Below, piece after piece: positions 45,917 to 53,026 of a DNA stretch of 64,000 bases. Location: assembly GCF_003149085.1 (NCBI RefSeq), contig NZ_QGDT01000006.1:248001-312000 (forward strand), written 5' to 3'. Every line of letters begins with the position of its first letter. Positions within the stretch are counted from its first letter, which is position 1. The notes under the pieces were generated by a model. It made no database searches. It worked only from the letters and a program-made list of their open reading frames with translations, and was not told the origin of the DNA. The stretch is from Dyadobacter jejuensis. Lineage in GTDB: Bacteria; Bacteroidota; Bacteroidia; Cytophagales; Spirosomataceae. Made by a program: the position numbers and the translations under genes.

Positions 45917-46975
45917 ATGGAAAAATTAAAGATATATCTCATCTGCATGCTCATGGTAGCAAGTCTCGACCTCAGCGCCCAAAACGAAATGACCTATGCC
46001 GAAAAACTGGGCTGGCCCAAAGGAAGCAAGGTCGTTATATTCCATGTCGACGACGCCGGCATGTCTTATAGCTCCAACAGAGGCACCATACGTTCGATTG
46101 AGGAGGGTGTGGCCACCTCGGCCAGTATTATGATGCCTTGCTCGTGGGCGGCAAGTTTCGGCAAATATGTCTTGCAAAACCCTACTGTAGATGCCGGCCT
46201 ACACCTCACACTCACCTCGGAATGGAAAGACTACCGCTGGCCTCCCCTCAACGGCATCAGCCACTCCCCTGGCTTGGTCGATCATGAAGGCTGTATGTGG
46301 CATAGCGTGGAGGAAGTGGTGAAGCATGCGAGTCCCGACATAGTAGAGACCGAAATTCGTGCCCAAATAGAACGTGCTTTAAAGATGGGCTTAAAACCCA
46401 CGCATCTCGACTCCCATATGGGGACCCTCTTCGCTCATGGGCCGTTCCTAGAACGGTATATGAAAGTGGGGATCGAATACGGAATACCCGTTATGTTTCC
46501 TGGCGGAAACAATACCTTGATCACCCAATGCCTACTAGCGCCTACCATTAAAGCCCTAAAGAAAAAGGGTAAGTATAAGGAAGGCATGAAGCTTCCGGCT
46601 CCAGCCATTTTGAAGAAAGCACCCGCCATAGGCAAAATGTTATGGGAAGCGGGCTTACCCGTACTCGACGACGTTCATAACATCAGTGGAGACTGGAAGC
46701 CCGAAACGACCCCTGTCAGCCCCGAAGCCTGGGGCCAGTATAAGGCACAACAATGGATAAAAACCTTGGACATCATGCAACCCGGCGTGGCCATGTTGAT
46801 CGTTCATAGCAGTGATATCACCGACGAATTTCAGCACATCAGTGCCTCAGGCGGCTCCCGCTATGCCGATATGCTGTCGATGCTCGACCCCGACCTTAAG
46901 GCCTATATCCAGAAAAATAATATTGTGCTCACCACCTGGCGCGAGCTGATGGAACGACGCCAAAAAGTAAAGTAA
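45917..46975 (+). CDS. ChbG/YdjC-type carbohydrate deacetylase, exported
   Basis: 352 residues with signal peptide (MEKLKIYLICMLMVASLDLSAQ). The metal site is VIFHVDDAGMS with Asp45 and Asp46, later His residues in DAGLHLTLTSEW and PTHLDSHMGTLF, matching the YdjC/ChbG family, which removes acetyl from N-acetyl sugars such as diacetylchitobiose or acts on related glycans. The extra C-terminal region (LDIMQPGVAMLIVHSSDITD) is also family-like. Being exported, it works in the periplasm, unlike cytoplasmic ChbG of enterics. It lies 24 bp after paralogue A and 8 bp before the sialidase-like gene. Deacetylation of a glycan processed by its neighbours is inferred. Confidence 0.9.
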   Translation: MEKLKIYLICMLMVASLDLSAQNEMTYAEKLGWPKGSKVVIFHVDDAGMSYSSNRGTIRSIEEGVATSASIMMPCSWAASFGKYVLQNPTVDAGLHLTLTSEWKDYRWPPLNGISHSPGLVDHEGCMWHSVEEVVKHASPDIVETEIRAQIERALKMGLKPTHLDSHMGTLFAHGPFLERYMKVGIEYGIPVMFPGGNNTLITQCLLAPTIKALKKKGKYKEGMKLPAPAILKKAPAIGKMLWEAGLPVLDDVHNISGDWKPETTPVSPEAWGQYKAQQWIKTLDIMQPGVAMLIVHSSDITDEFQHISASGGSRYADMLSMLDPDLKAYIQKNNIVLTTWRELMERRQKVK

Positions 46976-46983
46976 AATCAGAT

Positions 46984-48186
46984 ATGACACCAATAAAAAC
47001 TCTATCCCTATTTATACTAGCGGCCTTCACCGTGCTGGCTCGACCGGCCTCGGCCCAAGTCGTCGTTTCGGAGACGCTCATCTTCTCCCCTCAGCAGGAG
47101 CATGCCCATGCCAGTAGCCTGGTGGCCCTGCCCAACGGCGACCTACTGGTGGCTTGGTTTCAGGGAAGTGGCGAGCGAAAGTCCGACGATGTACGTATCC
47201 TTGGCGCCCGATTAAAAAAGGGATCCAAAACATGGAGCAGCCCCTTTTTAATGGCCGACACCCCCCATATCCCCGACTGTAACCCCGTACTCTTCTTAAA
47301 CGGGTCTGGCAAATTGTTTCTGGTGTGGATTGCCGTCCAAGCCAACCTTTGGGAGCAGTCGATCCTTAGATATAAAACCGCCACCGACTATGACCAAGAA
47401 GGGGCGCCCCATTGGAGCTGGCAGGACAATATCCTGCTAAAGCCCGACTCCGGCTTCGCTACAGAACTAGAAAAGCGATTGAAGGAGCTCCCCGAACATG
47501 GGATAGGATGGGCAGCCTATGCCCCCAAATACGATGAGATGATCCTGGAAGCCGGTAAAGATCCGGCTAAAAGAAGCACAGGATGGATGACCCGCATCAA
47601 GCCCATCCAACTCGCTTCGGGCAGGATCATCCTCCCCTTATACTCCGATGGTTTTAACCTATCCTTAATGGCCATCTCTGACGACGACGGGGACACCTGG
47701 ACGCCCAGCCTCCCGGTGGTAGGCCGGGGCCCTATTCAACCGGCTATTGCCAAAAGTAAAAATGGCGACCTCGTAGCCTATATGCGCGACAGTGGAGACT
47801 ATCCGCCTAAAGTTCACAGAAGTGTATCCACCGACGACGGACTTACCTGGTCCGCCACCCAGAAAACCAATATTCCAAATACGGCCAGCGTGGAGCTGCT
47901 GACCCTTCAAGATGGCAAATGGGCCTTTTTAGGGAACGATATCTACGACGGCCGCTACCGACTCAGCCTCTACCTGTCCGACGACGAAGGGGCATCCTGG
48001 AAAGGACGGTTGCTAATAGAAGAACACCCAGCCGATGAAGGGGGTTATTCGTATCCCGCCCTCATTCAAACGGCCGATGGTATGCTCCATATGACCTATT
48101 CCTTTCATCCCGAAAGTCATAAAAAATCGATTAAATATGTGACGGTCGACCCGACGAAAATCAAACTCACAAAAAAAACTTACTAA
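46984..48186 (+). CDS. Sialidase-like BNR/Asp-box exo-glycosidase or lyase
   Basis: 400 residues with a signal peptide (MTPIKTLSLFILAAFTVLARPASAQ, in two parts when quoted: signal core ILAAFTVLARPASAQ). At least three Asp boxes are visible: SDDDGDTWTP, STDDGLTWS and SDDEGASWK, so the fold is a six-bladed sialidase-type propeller. It matches the Bacteroidota 'sialidase family' with HAHASSLVALPNGDLLVAWF and CNPVLFLNGSGKLFLVW in the first blades. The family includes enzymes with other activities, and the trio of Arg residues of true sialidases cannot be assigned with certainty by eye. The operon has no sialic acid genes, so sialidase activity is not the best guess. It sits 8 bp after the deacetylase gene. 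Confidence 0.82.
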   Translation: MTPIKTLSLFILAAFTVLARPASAQVVVSETLIFSPQQEHAHASSLVALPNGDLLVAWFQGSGERKSDDVRILGARLKKGSKTWSSPFLMADTPHIPDCNPVLFLNGSGKLFLVWIAVQANLWEQSILRYKTATDYDQEGAPHWSWQDNILLKPDSGFATELEKRLKELPEHGIGWAAYAPKYDEMILEAGKDPAKRSTGWMTRIKPIQLASGRIILPLYSDGFNLSLMAISDDDGDTWTPSLPVVGRGPIQPAIAKSKNGDLVAYMRDSGDYPPKVHRSVSTDDGLTWSATQKTNIPNTASVELLTLQDGKWAFLGNDIYDGRYRLSLYLSDDEGASWKGRLLIEEHPADEGGYSYPALIQTADGMLHMTYSFHPESHKKSIKYVTVDPTKIKLTKKTY

Positions 48187-48207
48187 TTTCTTAACCCATA
48201 ATACCCA

Positions 48208-50448
48208 ATGAAACATATTTTTATAGCGCTCCTCCTTACCAGCTGCTTTGCTGCCGGAATGCTCTCTTGCAGTAAAAACAATGTAAAGCAGCCCGTGTAC
48301 CAAGACACACCCTATTTACAGGAAATCAGTGTCAAGTTCTATGCCGATACTACCACCCAAAAACTACTGGGAACGGCTTACGACAGAAATGGAAAAATTC
48401 AGGTCCTCTCCACCTCTGGTTTGCTGCATACCTACGACGGTCAATTTCTGTACCCCGGATCATTGAATCCCGACAAAACGTATCGTTTTACCAGTGATAA
48501 AAACCTGAAGGCCATCACCAGCCTCGATGCGCAGCTGGTATACCTTACCGACTCGGTGGTATACAGCAATGCCTGGGCAGGTAGGGTGTTTATTAAGCAT
48601 CAATTGCCCAAGGCCCATATCTTTGCAGGTGGCAAGGACTTCCGTTTTTTGGTATCGGATGGGCAAGGTCTTGAGCTCGTAGCCGACCAAAAATCACTCT
48701 GGAGCCAAACGGTCCCTGCCGGCACGGTACAGCAAATTAGCTACCAATCCGAAACGAATACCTTTTGGGTGTTGACCGACGAGGCCTTATTCTCGCTTTC
48801 TGCCGACTTGCAGTTCAACAAAGTAATAGAAGGAAAGGGATATACCGCTATGGCCCTTACCGACGGTGGCAAGCAAATGGCCATTGGCACTACCAACGGA
48901 TACTTGGTCTGTGATATCGCCAGCAAAAAACAAGTAGGAGAACTCAACCAAAAACTCCCAGTACCTGCTATTACTGCTATGGCATCTATCAACGGAAAAC
49001 TCTGGTTCGGAAGTGCCGAAGGAGCCTTCTCGCTGCGTGAAGATGGGAAGTTTGACTACTATAACGGCGAACGCTGGCTACCAGGCAGTAACGTGCTGCA
49101 AATCACCGAAGGCCCTGCCCAATCGATACTCGTGCTTACTACCGGTGGGGTGGGTCAGATTATCTTTAAAGAAATGACCCTTGCCGACAAAGCCGCCTTT
49201 TACGACCAACAGGTGAGGCAACGCCATATTCGTGTGGGATTCAACTCGACCTTAGCACATATGGAAAAAGGAGACCTTTCTACAGGCTACCTTTCCGATT
49301 CGGATAATGACGGGTTATGGACTTCTATGTACCTAGGAGGAGAGATATTCCGCTATGCCGTTACCAAGGACAGTGCCGCCTTGCAGAATTGCCGCGAGTC
49401 GCTCGATGCCATGGAGCGCCTTTACGACATCAACCCCGTGGCTGGTTTTCCTTCTCGTTCTTTCGAAAGAAGTGGGCATATCGACATACTCCACGATCCA
49501 GAGCGCTGGCAACATGCCTCCGACAAGGAATGGGACTGGAAGTCGACCACTAGTAGCGATGAGGTCATAGGACATGTATTTGCTTTTGGCGCCATGGCCG
49601 AGCTCTTCGACGACGCCGAGCTAAAAGGCCGCGCCATCACCTTGATCGACACCCTGATGTCGCATATCGTTCAAAACGACCTGTATTTGATCGATTTCGA
49701 TGGCAAACCCACCATGTGGGGAAAATGGAATCCTGAGTATGTAAACGGTTTCCCCACCAACGTTGGCGACCGTAAGCTCAACTCATCGAATATCGTGGCC
49801 ATGCTTCAAACGGCGTACCATTTTACCAAAAAAGAGAAATATAAGGTAAAGGCATTTGAACTGATGGACAAGCATGGTTACTTCGAAAATATGATGCGCC
49901 CTATGTCGGATATCGGCAAGGCTCCCGACGATGCCGACGAGCATGCCAAAAATATGTCGGACGGATGGAACCATTCCGACGATGAAATGTACTTTATAGG
50001 CTATTGGGGCCTTTACCGCTATGCATTCAATGATACCCTGAAGGCCCATTATAAGGCGCAAATTCTGGATCATTGGGAAGCAGAACGCCCCGAAAAAGAT
50101 GGTGCATGGAATATTTTTACGGCCATCACAGGCACCGACTCCTTCGATCTTGATGAAGCGGCTTGGTACCTTCGCGAATACCCATTGGATATGATAGAAT
50201 GGGGAGTAAAAAACAGCCATAGAAAGGACATCGAACTTTTGGAGCCTAATTTCAGGAAACAGTCGACTAAGGAGGTCTTGCCTCCCGACGAAAGGCCCGT
50301 ACGCCGCCATAATGCCAATACCTTCGACATGGACCGGATCAATGGCAACGGGAACAGCGAAAACAGCGCAGGAGATATATGGCTACTGCCCTACTGGATG
50401 GGCCGATACCTAGGCGTTATTAGCGCACCAGTGGCCAGTAGCAAATAA
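48208..50448 (+). CDS. Beta-propeller plus alpha-helical-barrel lipoprotein, paralogue B (uncharacterised)
   Basis: 746 residues, lipobox GMLSC (Cys21). The N-terminal ~310 residues are propeller-like but with weaker blade repeats than paralogue A (TAYDRNGKIQVLSTSGLLHT, MASINGKLWFGSAEGAFSL). The C-terminal part aligns with paralogue A through the same blocks in the same order: RQRHIRVGFNSTLAHM, DSDNDGLWTSMYLGGEIFRYAVTKD, TTSSDEVIGHVFAFG, IDFDGKPTMWGKWNPEYVN and IWLLPYWMGRYLGV. The shared acidic motifs DNDG, SSDE and DGKPT mark a probable active or binding site. A region unique to B (SDGWNHSDDEMYFIGYWGLYRYAF) is inserted in the helical part. It lies 21 bp after the sialidase-like gene. Both paralogues being exported suggests two substrates or two steps of one pathway. 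Confidence 0.84.
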   Translation: MKHIFIALLLTSCFAAGMLSCSKNNVKQPVYQDTPYLQEISVKFYADTTTQKLLGTAYDRNGKIQVLSTSGLLHTYDGQFLYPGSLNPDKTYRFTSDKNLKAITSLDAQLVYLTDSVVYSNAWAGRVFIKHQLPKAHIFAGGKDFRFLVSDGQGLELVADQKSLWSQTVPAGTVQQISYQSETNTFWVLTDEALFSLSADLQFNKVIEGKGYTAMALTDGGKQMAIGTTNGYLVCDIASKKQVGELNQKLPVPAITAMASINGKLWFGSAEGAFSLREDGKFDYYNGERWLPGSNVLQITEGPAQSILVLTTGGVGQIIFKEMTLADKAAFYDQQVRQRHIRVGFNSTLAHMEKGDLSTGYLSDSDNDGLWTSMYLGGEIFRYAVTKDSAALQNCRESLDAMERLYDINPVAGFPSRSFERSGHIDILHDPERWQHASDKEWDWKSTTSSDEVIGHVFAFGAMAELFDDAELKGRAITLIDTLMSHIVQNDLYLIDFDGKPTMWGKWNPEYVNGFPTNVGDRKLNSSNIVAMLQTAYHFTKKEKYKVKAFELMDKHGYFENMMRPMSDIGKAPDDADEHAKNMSDGWNHSDDEMYFIGYWGLYRYAFNDTLKAHYKAQILDHWEAERPEKDGAWNIFTAITGTDSFDLDEAAWYLREYPLDMIEWGVKNSHRKDIELLEPNFRKQSTKEVLPPDERPVRRHNANTFDMDRINGNGNSENSAGDIWLLPYWMGRYLGVISAPVASSK

Positions 50449-50477
50449 ATAGGTTTTAGTAGTAATCCCTTGTCTCG

Positions 50478-51857
50478 ATGAATACCCGTAAATTAGCACT
50501 TTTAGTCCCTTTAGCCTTACTCAACATGATAAATGCTTGTGCACCTCAGCGGCAGGAAGCCACCGAAAAGCAATTGACGTTCGATACGAGCTATCACCAC
50601 GATCTCGACAATAACGACAACTTTTCGCCGGATGGACAGTGGCTGGTATACGACACCCGTACCGACTCGGGGGGGATAGCCGAATCGGGACGAATAGAAC
50701 GGGTAAACACCGAGACAGGGGAAATAAAAATCACCTATTCCCTAGAAAACAATACCAAATGGGGACCCGGTGTAGGGGCTGTTAGCTATAGTCCCAAAGC
50801 CGCTTCGGTAGTGTTTATTCATGGATTAATGGATAATGATGCCCACAACCCCTACCAACAATGGAGGCGGACTGGGGTTATTGTAGAAGATGCCCAGCCC
50901 GGCAACCCGATATGGATGGACGCCAGGGACGTGACCTACCCTTATACGCCCGGAGCGCTTAGAGGCGGAACCCACCGCCACGAGTGGAGCGGAGACGGCC
51001 AGTGGATAGGCTATACCTATAACGACGCCATACTGCAAGAGATAGAGGCCCAAACTGGCGAAAAACGCAATCTACGCACCATTGGGGTTTCCAAAAACAT
51101 AGGCCCCGTAACAGTAGACGCCCATCCAGGCAATGTGTCGGGTAGTTGGTATAGTGCATTGGTAGTTCGGGTGGTGCCCGAACCCACCCCCGGCAGCGAC
51201 GAGATAAGCCACGCCGCCTACGACAGTTGGATAGGGCTACATGGCTACCAAAAACCGGATGGAAGCCAACAAATGGCCCGGGCTTTCTTGGGAACTGTTA
51301 GGGATAAAAAAGGCCAGGAAGTTCAGGAGGTCTTTGTGGTAGATATCCCCGACGATATCACCGTACCCGGCCCTTTGGGACCGATAGAAGGGACAAAGGA
51401 CGATTTCCCTATGCCCCCTCAAGGTGCCGTCCAACGGCGCCTCACCCACACGGCCGAGTCGGAGCATCCCGGTTGTAGTGGGATCGTACGTTCCGCCCCC
51501 GACGGCTCTCAGCTCTGCTATCTGGCGAAGGACGAAAACGGAATTACCCAGATCTTTTTGCTCTCCCCCGTCGATGGGAAGAGCAGCCAGCTTACCCATC
51601 ACGACTCGGACGTAGAGGGACATCTCCGCTGGAATCCTAATGGAAAAGAAATCTGCTATTTCTGGAACGGCTCCTTGGCTGTTTGCATCATTGGCGATGC
51701 TCCTTTCAACGAACGATACCAGCTACTCACAGAGCCAGACAGTCCTGCTGCTTCTAACCCTGTATGGTCGCCAGATGGTACCAAAATCGCCTATAATAGA
51801 CTCATTCCCGCCCCAAACGGGGCAGCCACCCAGCAGATATTTATCCAGCAACGGTAA
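50478..51857 (+). CDS. YidR-like (DUF3748) TolB-type propeller lipoprotein
   Basis: 459 residues, lipoprotein signal with Cys21 (MNTRKLALLVPLALLNMINAC in outline). Strong resemblance to E. coli YidR throughout: NFSPDGQWLVYDTR, RIERVNTETGEIKITY, VVFIHG, DVTYPYTPGALRGGTHRHEW, GYTYNDAILQEIE, TPGSDEISHAAYDSWIG, PMPPQGAVQRRLTHT and the closing propeller motifs GIVRSAPDGSQLCYLAKDENG, SQLTHHDSDVEGHLRWNPNG. The fold is a TolB/oligogalacturonate-lyase-like propeller. YidR is of unknown function and is usually cytoplasmic; here it is exported and lipid-anchored. Last gene of the operon, 29 bp after paralogue B and followed by a terminator. It could be a lyase or sugar-binding subunit; not shown. Confidence 0.9.
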   Translation: MNTRKLALLVPLALLNMINACAPQRQEATEKQLTFDTSYHHDLDNNDNFSPDGQWLVYDTRTDSGGIAESGRIERVNTETGEIKITYSLENNTKWGPGVGAVSYSPKAASVVFIHGLMDNDAHNPYQQWRRTGVIVEDAQPGNPIWMDARDVTYPYTPGALRGGTHRHEWSGDGQWIGYTYNDAILQEIEAQTGEKRNLRTIGVSKNIGPVTVDAHPGNVSGSWYSALVVRVVPEPTPGSDEISHAAYDSWIGLHGYQKPDGSQQMARAFLGTVRDKKGQEVQEVFVVDIPDDITVPGPLGPIEGTKDDFPMPPQGAVQRRLTHTAESEHPGCSGIVRSAPDGSQLCYLAKDENGITQIFLLSPVDGKSSQLTHHDSDVEGHLRWNPNGKEICYFWNGSLAVCIIGDAPFNERYQLLTEPDSPAASNPVWSPDGTKIAYNRLIPAPNGAATQQIFIQQR

Positions 51858-51875
51858 AGAAAAGCTACTTCATTA

Positions 51876-51910
51876 AAAAGCCAGGACTTAATCGGTCTTG
51901 GCTTTTTAAT
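51876..51910 (+). terminator. Intrinsic terminator of the six-gene operon
   Basis: AAAAGCCAGGAC (51876-51887) pairs with GTCTTGGCTTTT (51895-51906), one G-T pair, seven-base loop, followed by TAATTTTCT. It lies 18 bp past the DUF3748 stop codon. Confidence 0.88.
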
Positions 51911-51995
51911 TTTCTACGATTACCAACGAAAGTCGTCGATACTTAATCGATTCTAATCTCGAATCGCTGCAAAGCCTACTTAATCCAGCCCAGTT

Positions 51996-52166
51996 TTAGA
52001 GGGCCAACTGAAAGGCAATCACATATATCAGTACTATTATCAAGATAAAAGCGCTCTTAAACAGTCGCCTAGAAGTATTCCTAAAACCCTCTTGAGAACA
52101 AAAAATATTTGTAAGCAAAGAGAAAAGCGATGCGATTAAGGCAAGGCAAACAGGGGCTCCACCGGG
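51996..52166 (-). pseudogene. Possible decayed small membrane-protein gene
   Basis: The minus strand is open for 56 codons from 52166 to a stop at 51998 without an ATG. The translation has two strongly hydrophobic segments (VCLALIASLFSLLTNIF and AFILIIVLIYVIAFQLAL) joined by a basic loop (GFRNTSRRLFKS), which looks like two membrane helices. Just upstream, one base out of register, a second frame reads NNPVEPLFAL before a stop, and its end overlaps the hydrophobic segment. A one-base frameshift would join them. This is a visual inference only; the region could be chance coding. It lies directly after the TetR gene on the same strand, so it may once have been co-transcribed with it. Confidence 0.3.
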
Positions 52167-52201
52167 TTATTCCCTGGCCAAATATTATACTTCGAAGTGG
52201 G

Positions 52202-52879
52202 TTAAGGGTGCTCTATGGCTTTAAATAATAAATCTTTTAGAAACATAGCGGTAAAGTCTTTAGCCCCATGGTGCTCCACATCGGTTAGCTTTGGGAGATA
52301 ACTACTAAAAAACTGCTGATGATGCGAAGCCTCTATAAGGGTACTGCTCAAAGATCGTGGATATGCATAAGTCGGGTTATGCTCGGTAATAAGGGCTGCG
52401 ATCCTACCACATAGATCTTTATAGGGTTTAAATACCGCTTCCTTATTAATCTCCTCCACTTCCTTCACTAAATAAACCTTGCTGCTTTCAGCTATGACAA
52501 TCTGATTTAAAAACCTTTTATTATAATCCATATTTCCCGAACTCTGAGGCAGTTCATGAGTCAGCAATTCGATGACCGTTTCTAGCTTGACCCGTGTATC
52601 CTGAATATTCTGAAGCCCAAACATCATTAGAAATTCTATATAACTCCAATACCAATTAAGGATGTATAGTAATAGGCGATGTTTATTTTCAAAATAACGG
52701 TATATAGTTGCTTCAGTAGCATGAATCTCAACGGCTAGTTTTCGGAAGGTAAAATGCTCGAACCCTAACTCATATATCAAGTCTATAGCACTTTTGATTA
52801 TTTTCCTACCGACCTCCGTTCCTTCTGGATCCCGTAAGTACACCTTATGACTTACCTGAAAATTTAAATGAAAATCCAT
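52202..52879 (-). CDS. TetR/AcrR family transcriptional regulator
   Basis: 225 residues. The helix-turn-helix region is FTFRKLAVEIHATEATIYRYF (about 43-63, two residues short of a full quote), followed by KHRLLLYILNWYWSYIEF, typical of TetR. The C-terminal ligand-binding part is helical without obvious identity. It is divergent from the exporter operon that starts at 53027; the palindrome at 52968-52982 between them is the likely operator. TetR proteins repress export genes until they bind a small molecule, which fits the ABC-like/HlyD/TolC genes opposite. Inducer unknown. Confidence 0.92.
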   Translation of the reverse strand: MDFHLNFQVSHKVYLRDPEGTEVGRKIIKSAIDLIYELGFEHFTFRKLAVEIHATEATIYRYFENKHRLLLYILNWYWSYIEFLMMFGLQNIQDTRVKLETVIELLTHELPQSSGNMDYNKRFLNQIVIAESSKVYLVKEVEEINKEAVFKPYKDLCGRIAALITEHNPTYAYPRSLSSTLIEASHHQQFFSSYLPKLTDVEHHGAKDFTAMFLKDLLFKAIEHP

Positions 52880-52909
52880 ACCTTAACCTTCTAGTGAAAC
52901 ACAAAGAAG

Positions 52910-52917
52910 CAAAAATA
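52910..52917 (-). promoter_or_regulatory. Candidate -7 element for the TetR gene
   Basis: The minus strand reads TATTTTTG, matching TAnnTTTG, 31 bp before the TetR start codon. No clear -33 TTG in the AT-rich upstream sequence. Confidence 0.4.
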
Positions 52918-52967
52918 CCATGAATAAAAGTAATTAAATCATGAATTAAATTTTTACTCTTATGTTA

Positions 52968-52982
52968 GATAGTATTACTATC
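52968..52982. promoter_or_regulatory. Palindromic candidate operator for the TetR regulator
   Basis: GATAGTATTACTATC is a perfect 7+1+7 palindrome in the 147-bp region between divergent tetR-type and exporter genes. It ends 18 bp before the exporter -7 element, overlapping where the -33 element would be, so a bound repressor would block RNA polymerase. Sixteen-base palindromes of this kind are typical TetR sites. Confidence 0.6.
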
Positions 52983-52999
52983 ATTCAAAAAAGTATACT

Positions 53000-53007
53000 T
53001 ATATTTG
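53000..53007 (+). promoter_or_regulatory. -7 element of the exporter operon
   Basis: TATATTTG matches TAnnTTTG and lies 19 bp before the ATG at 53027. The -33 position has only a weak TTA within the palindrome region, consistent with a regulated promoter. Confidence 0.5.
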
Positions 53008-53026
53008 AGAAATCAAAGTCAAAAGC

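Noticed and set aside
46984..48186. Calling the Asp-box protein a true sialidase
   Set aside because: Asp boxes are shared by many propellers; the Arg triad and catalytic Tyr/Glu could not be placed and no sialic acid genes are nearby.
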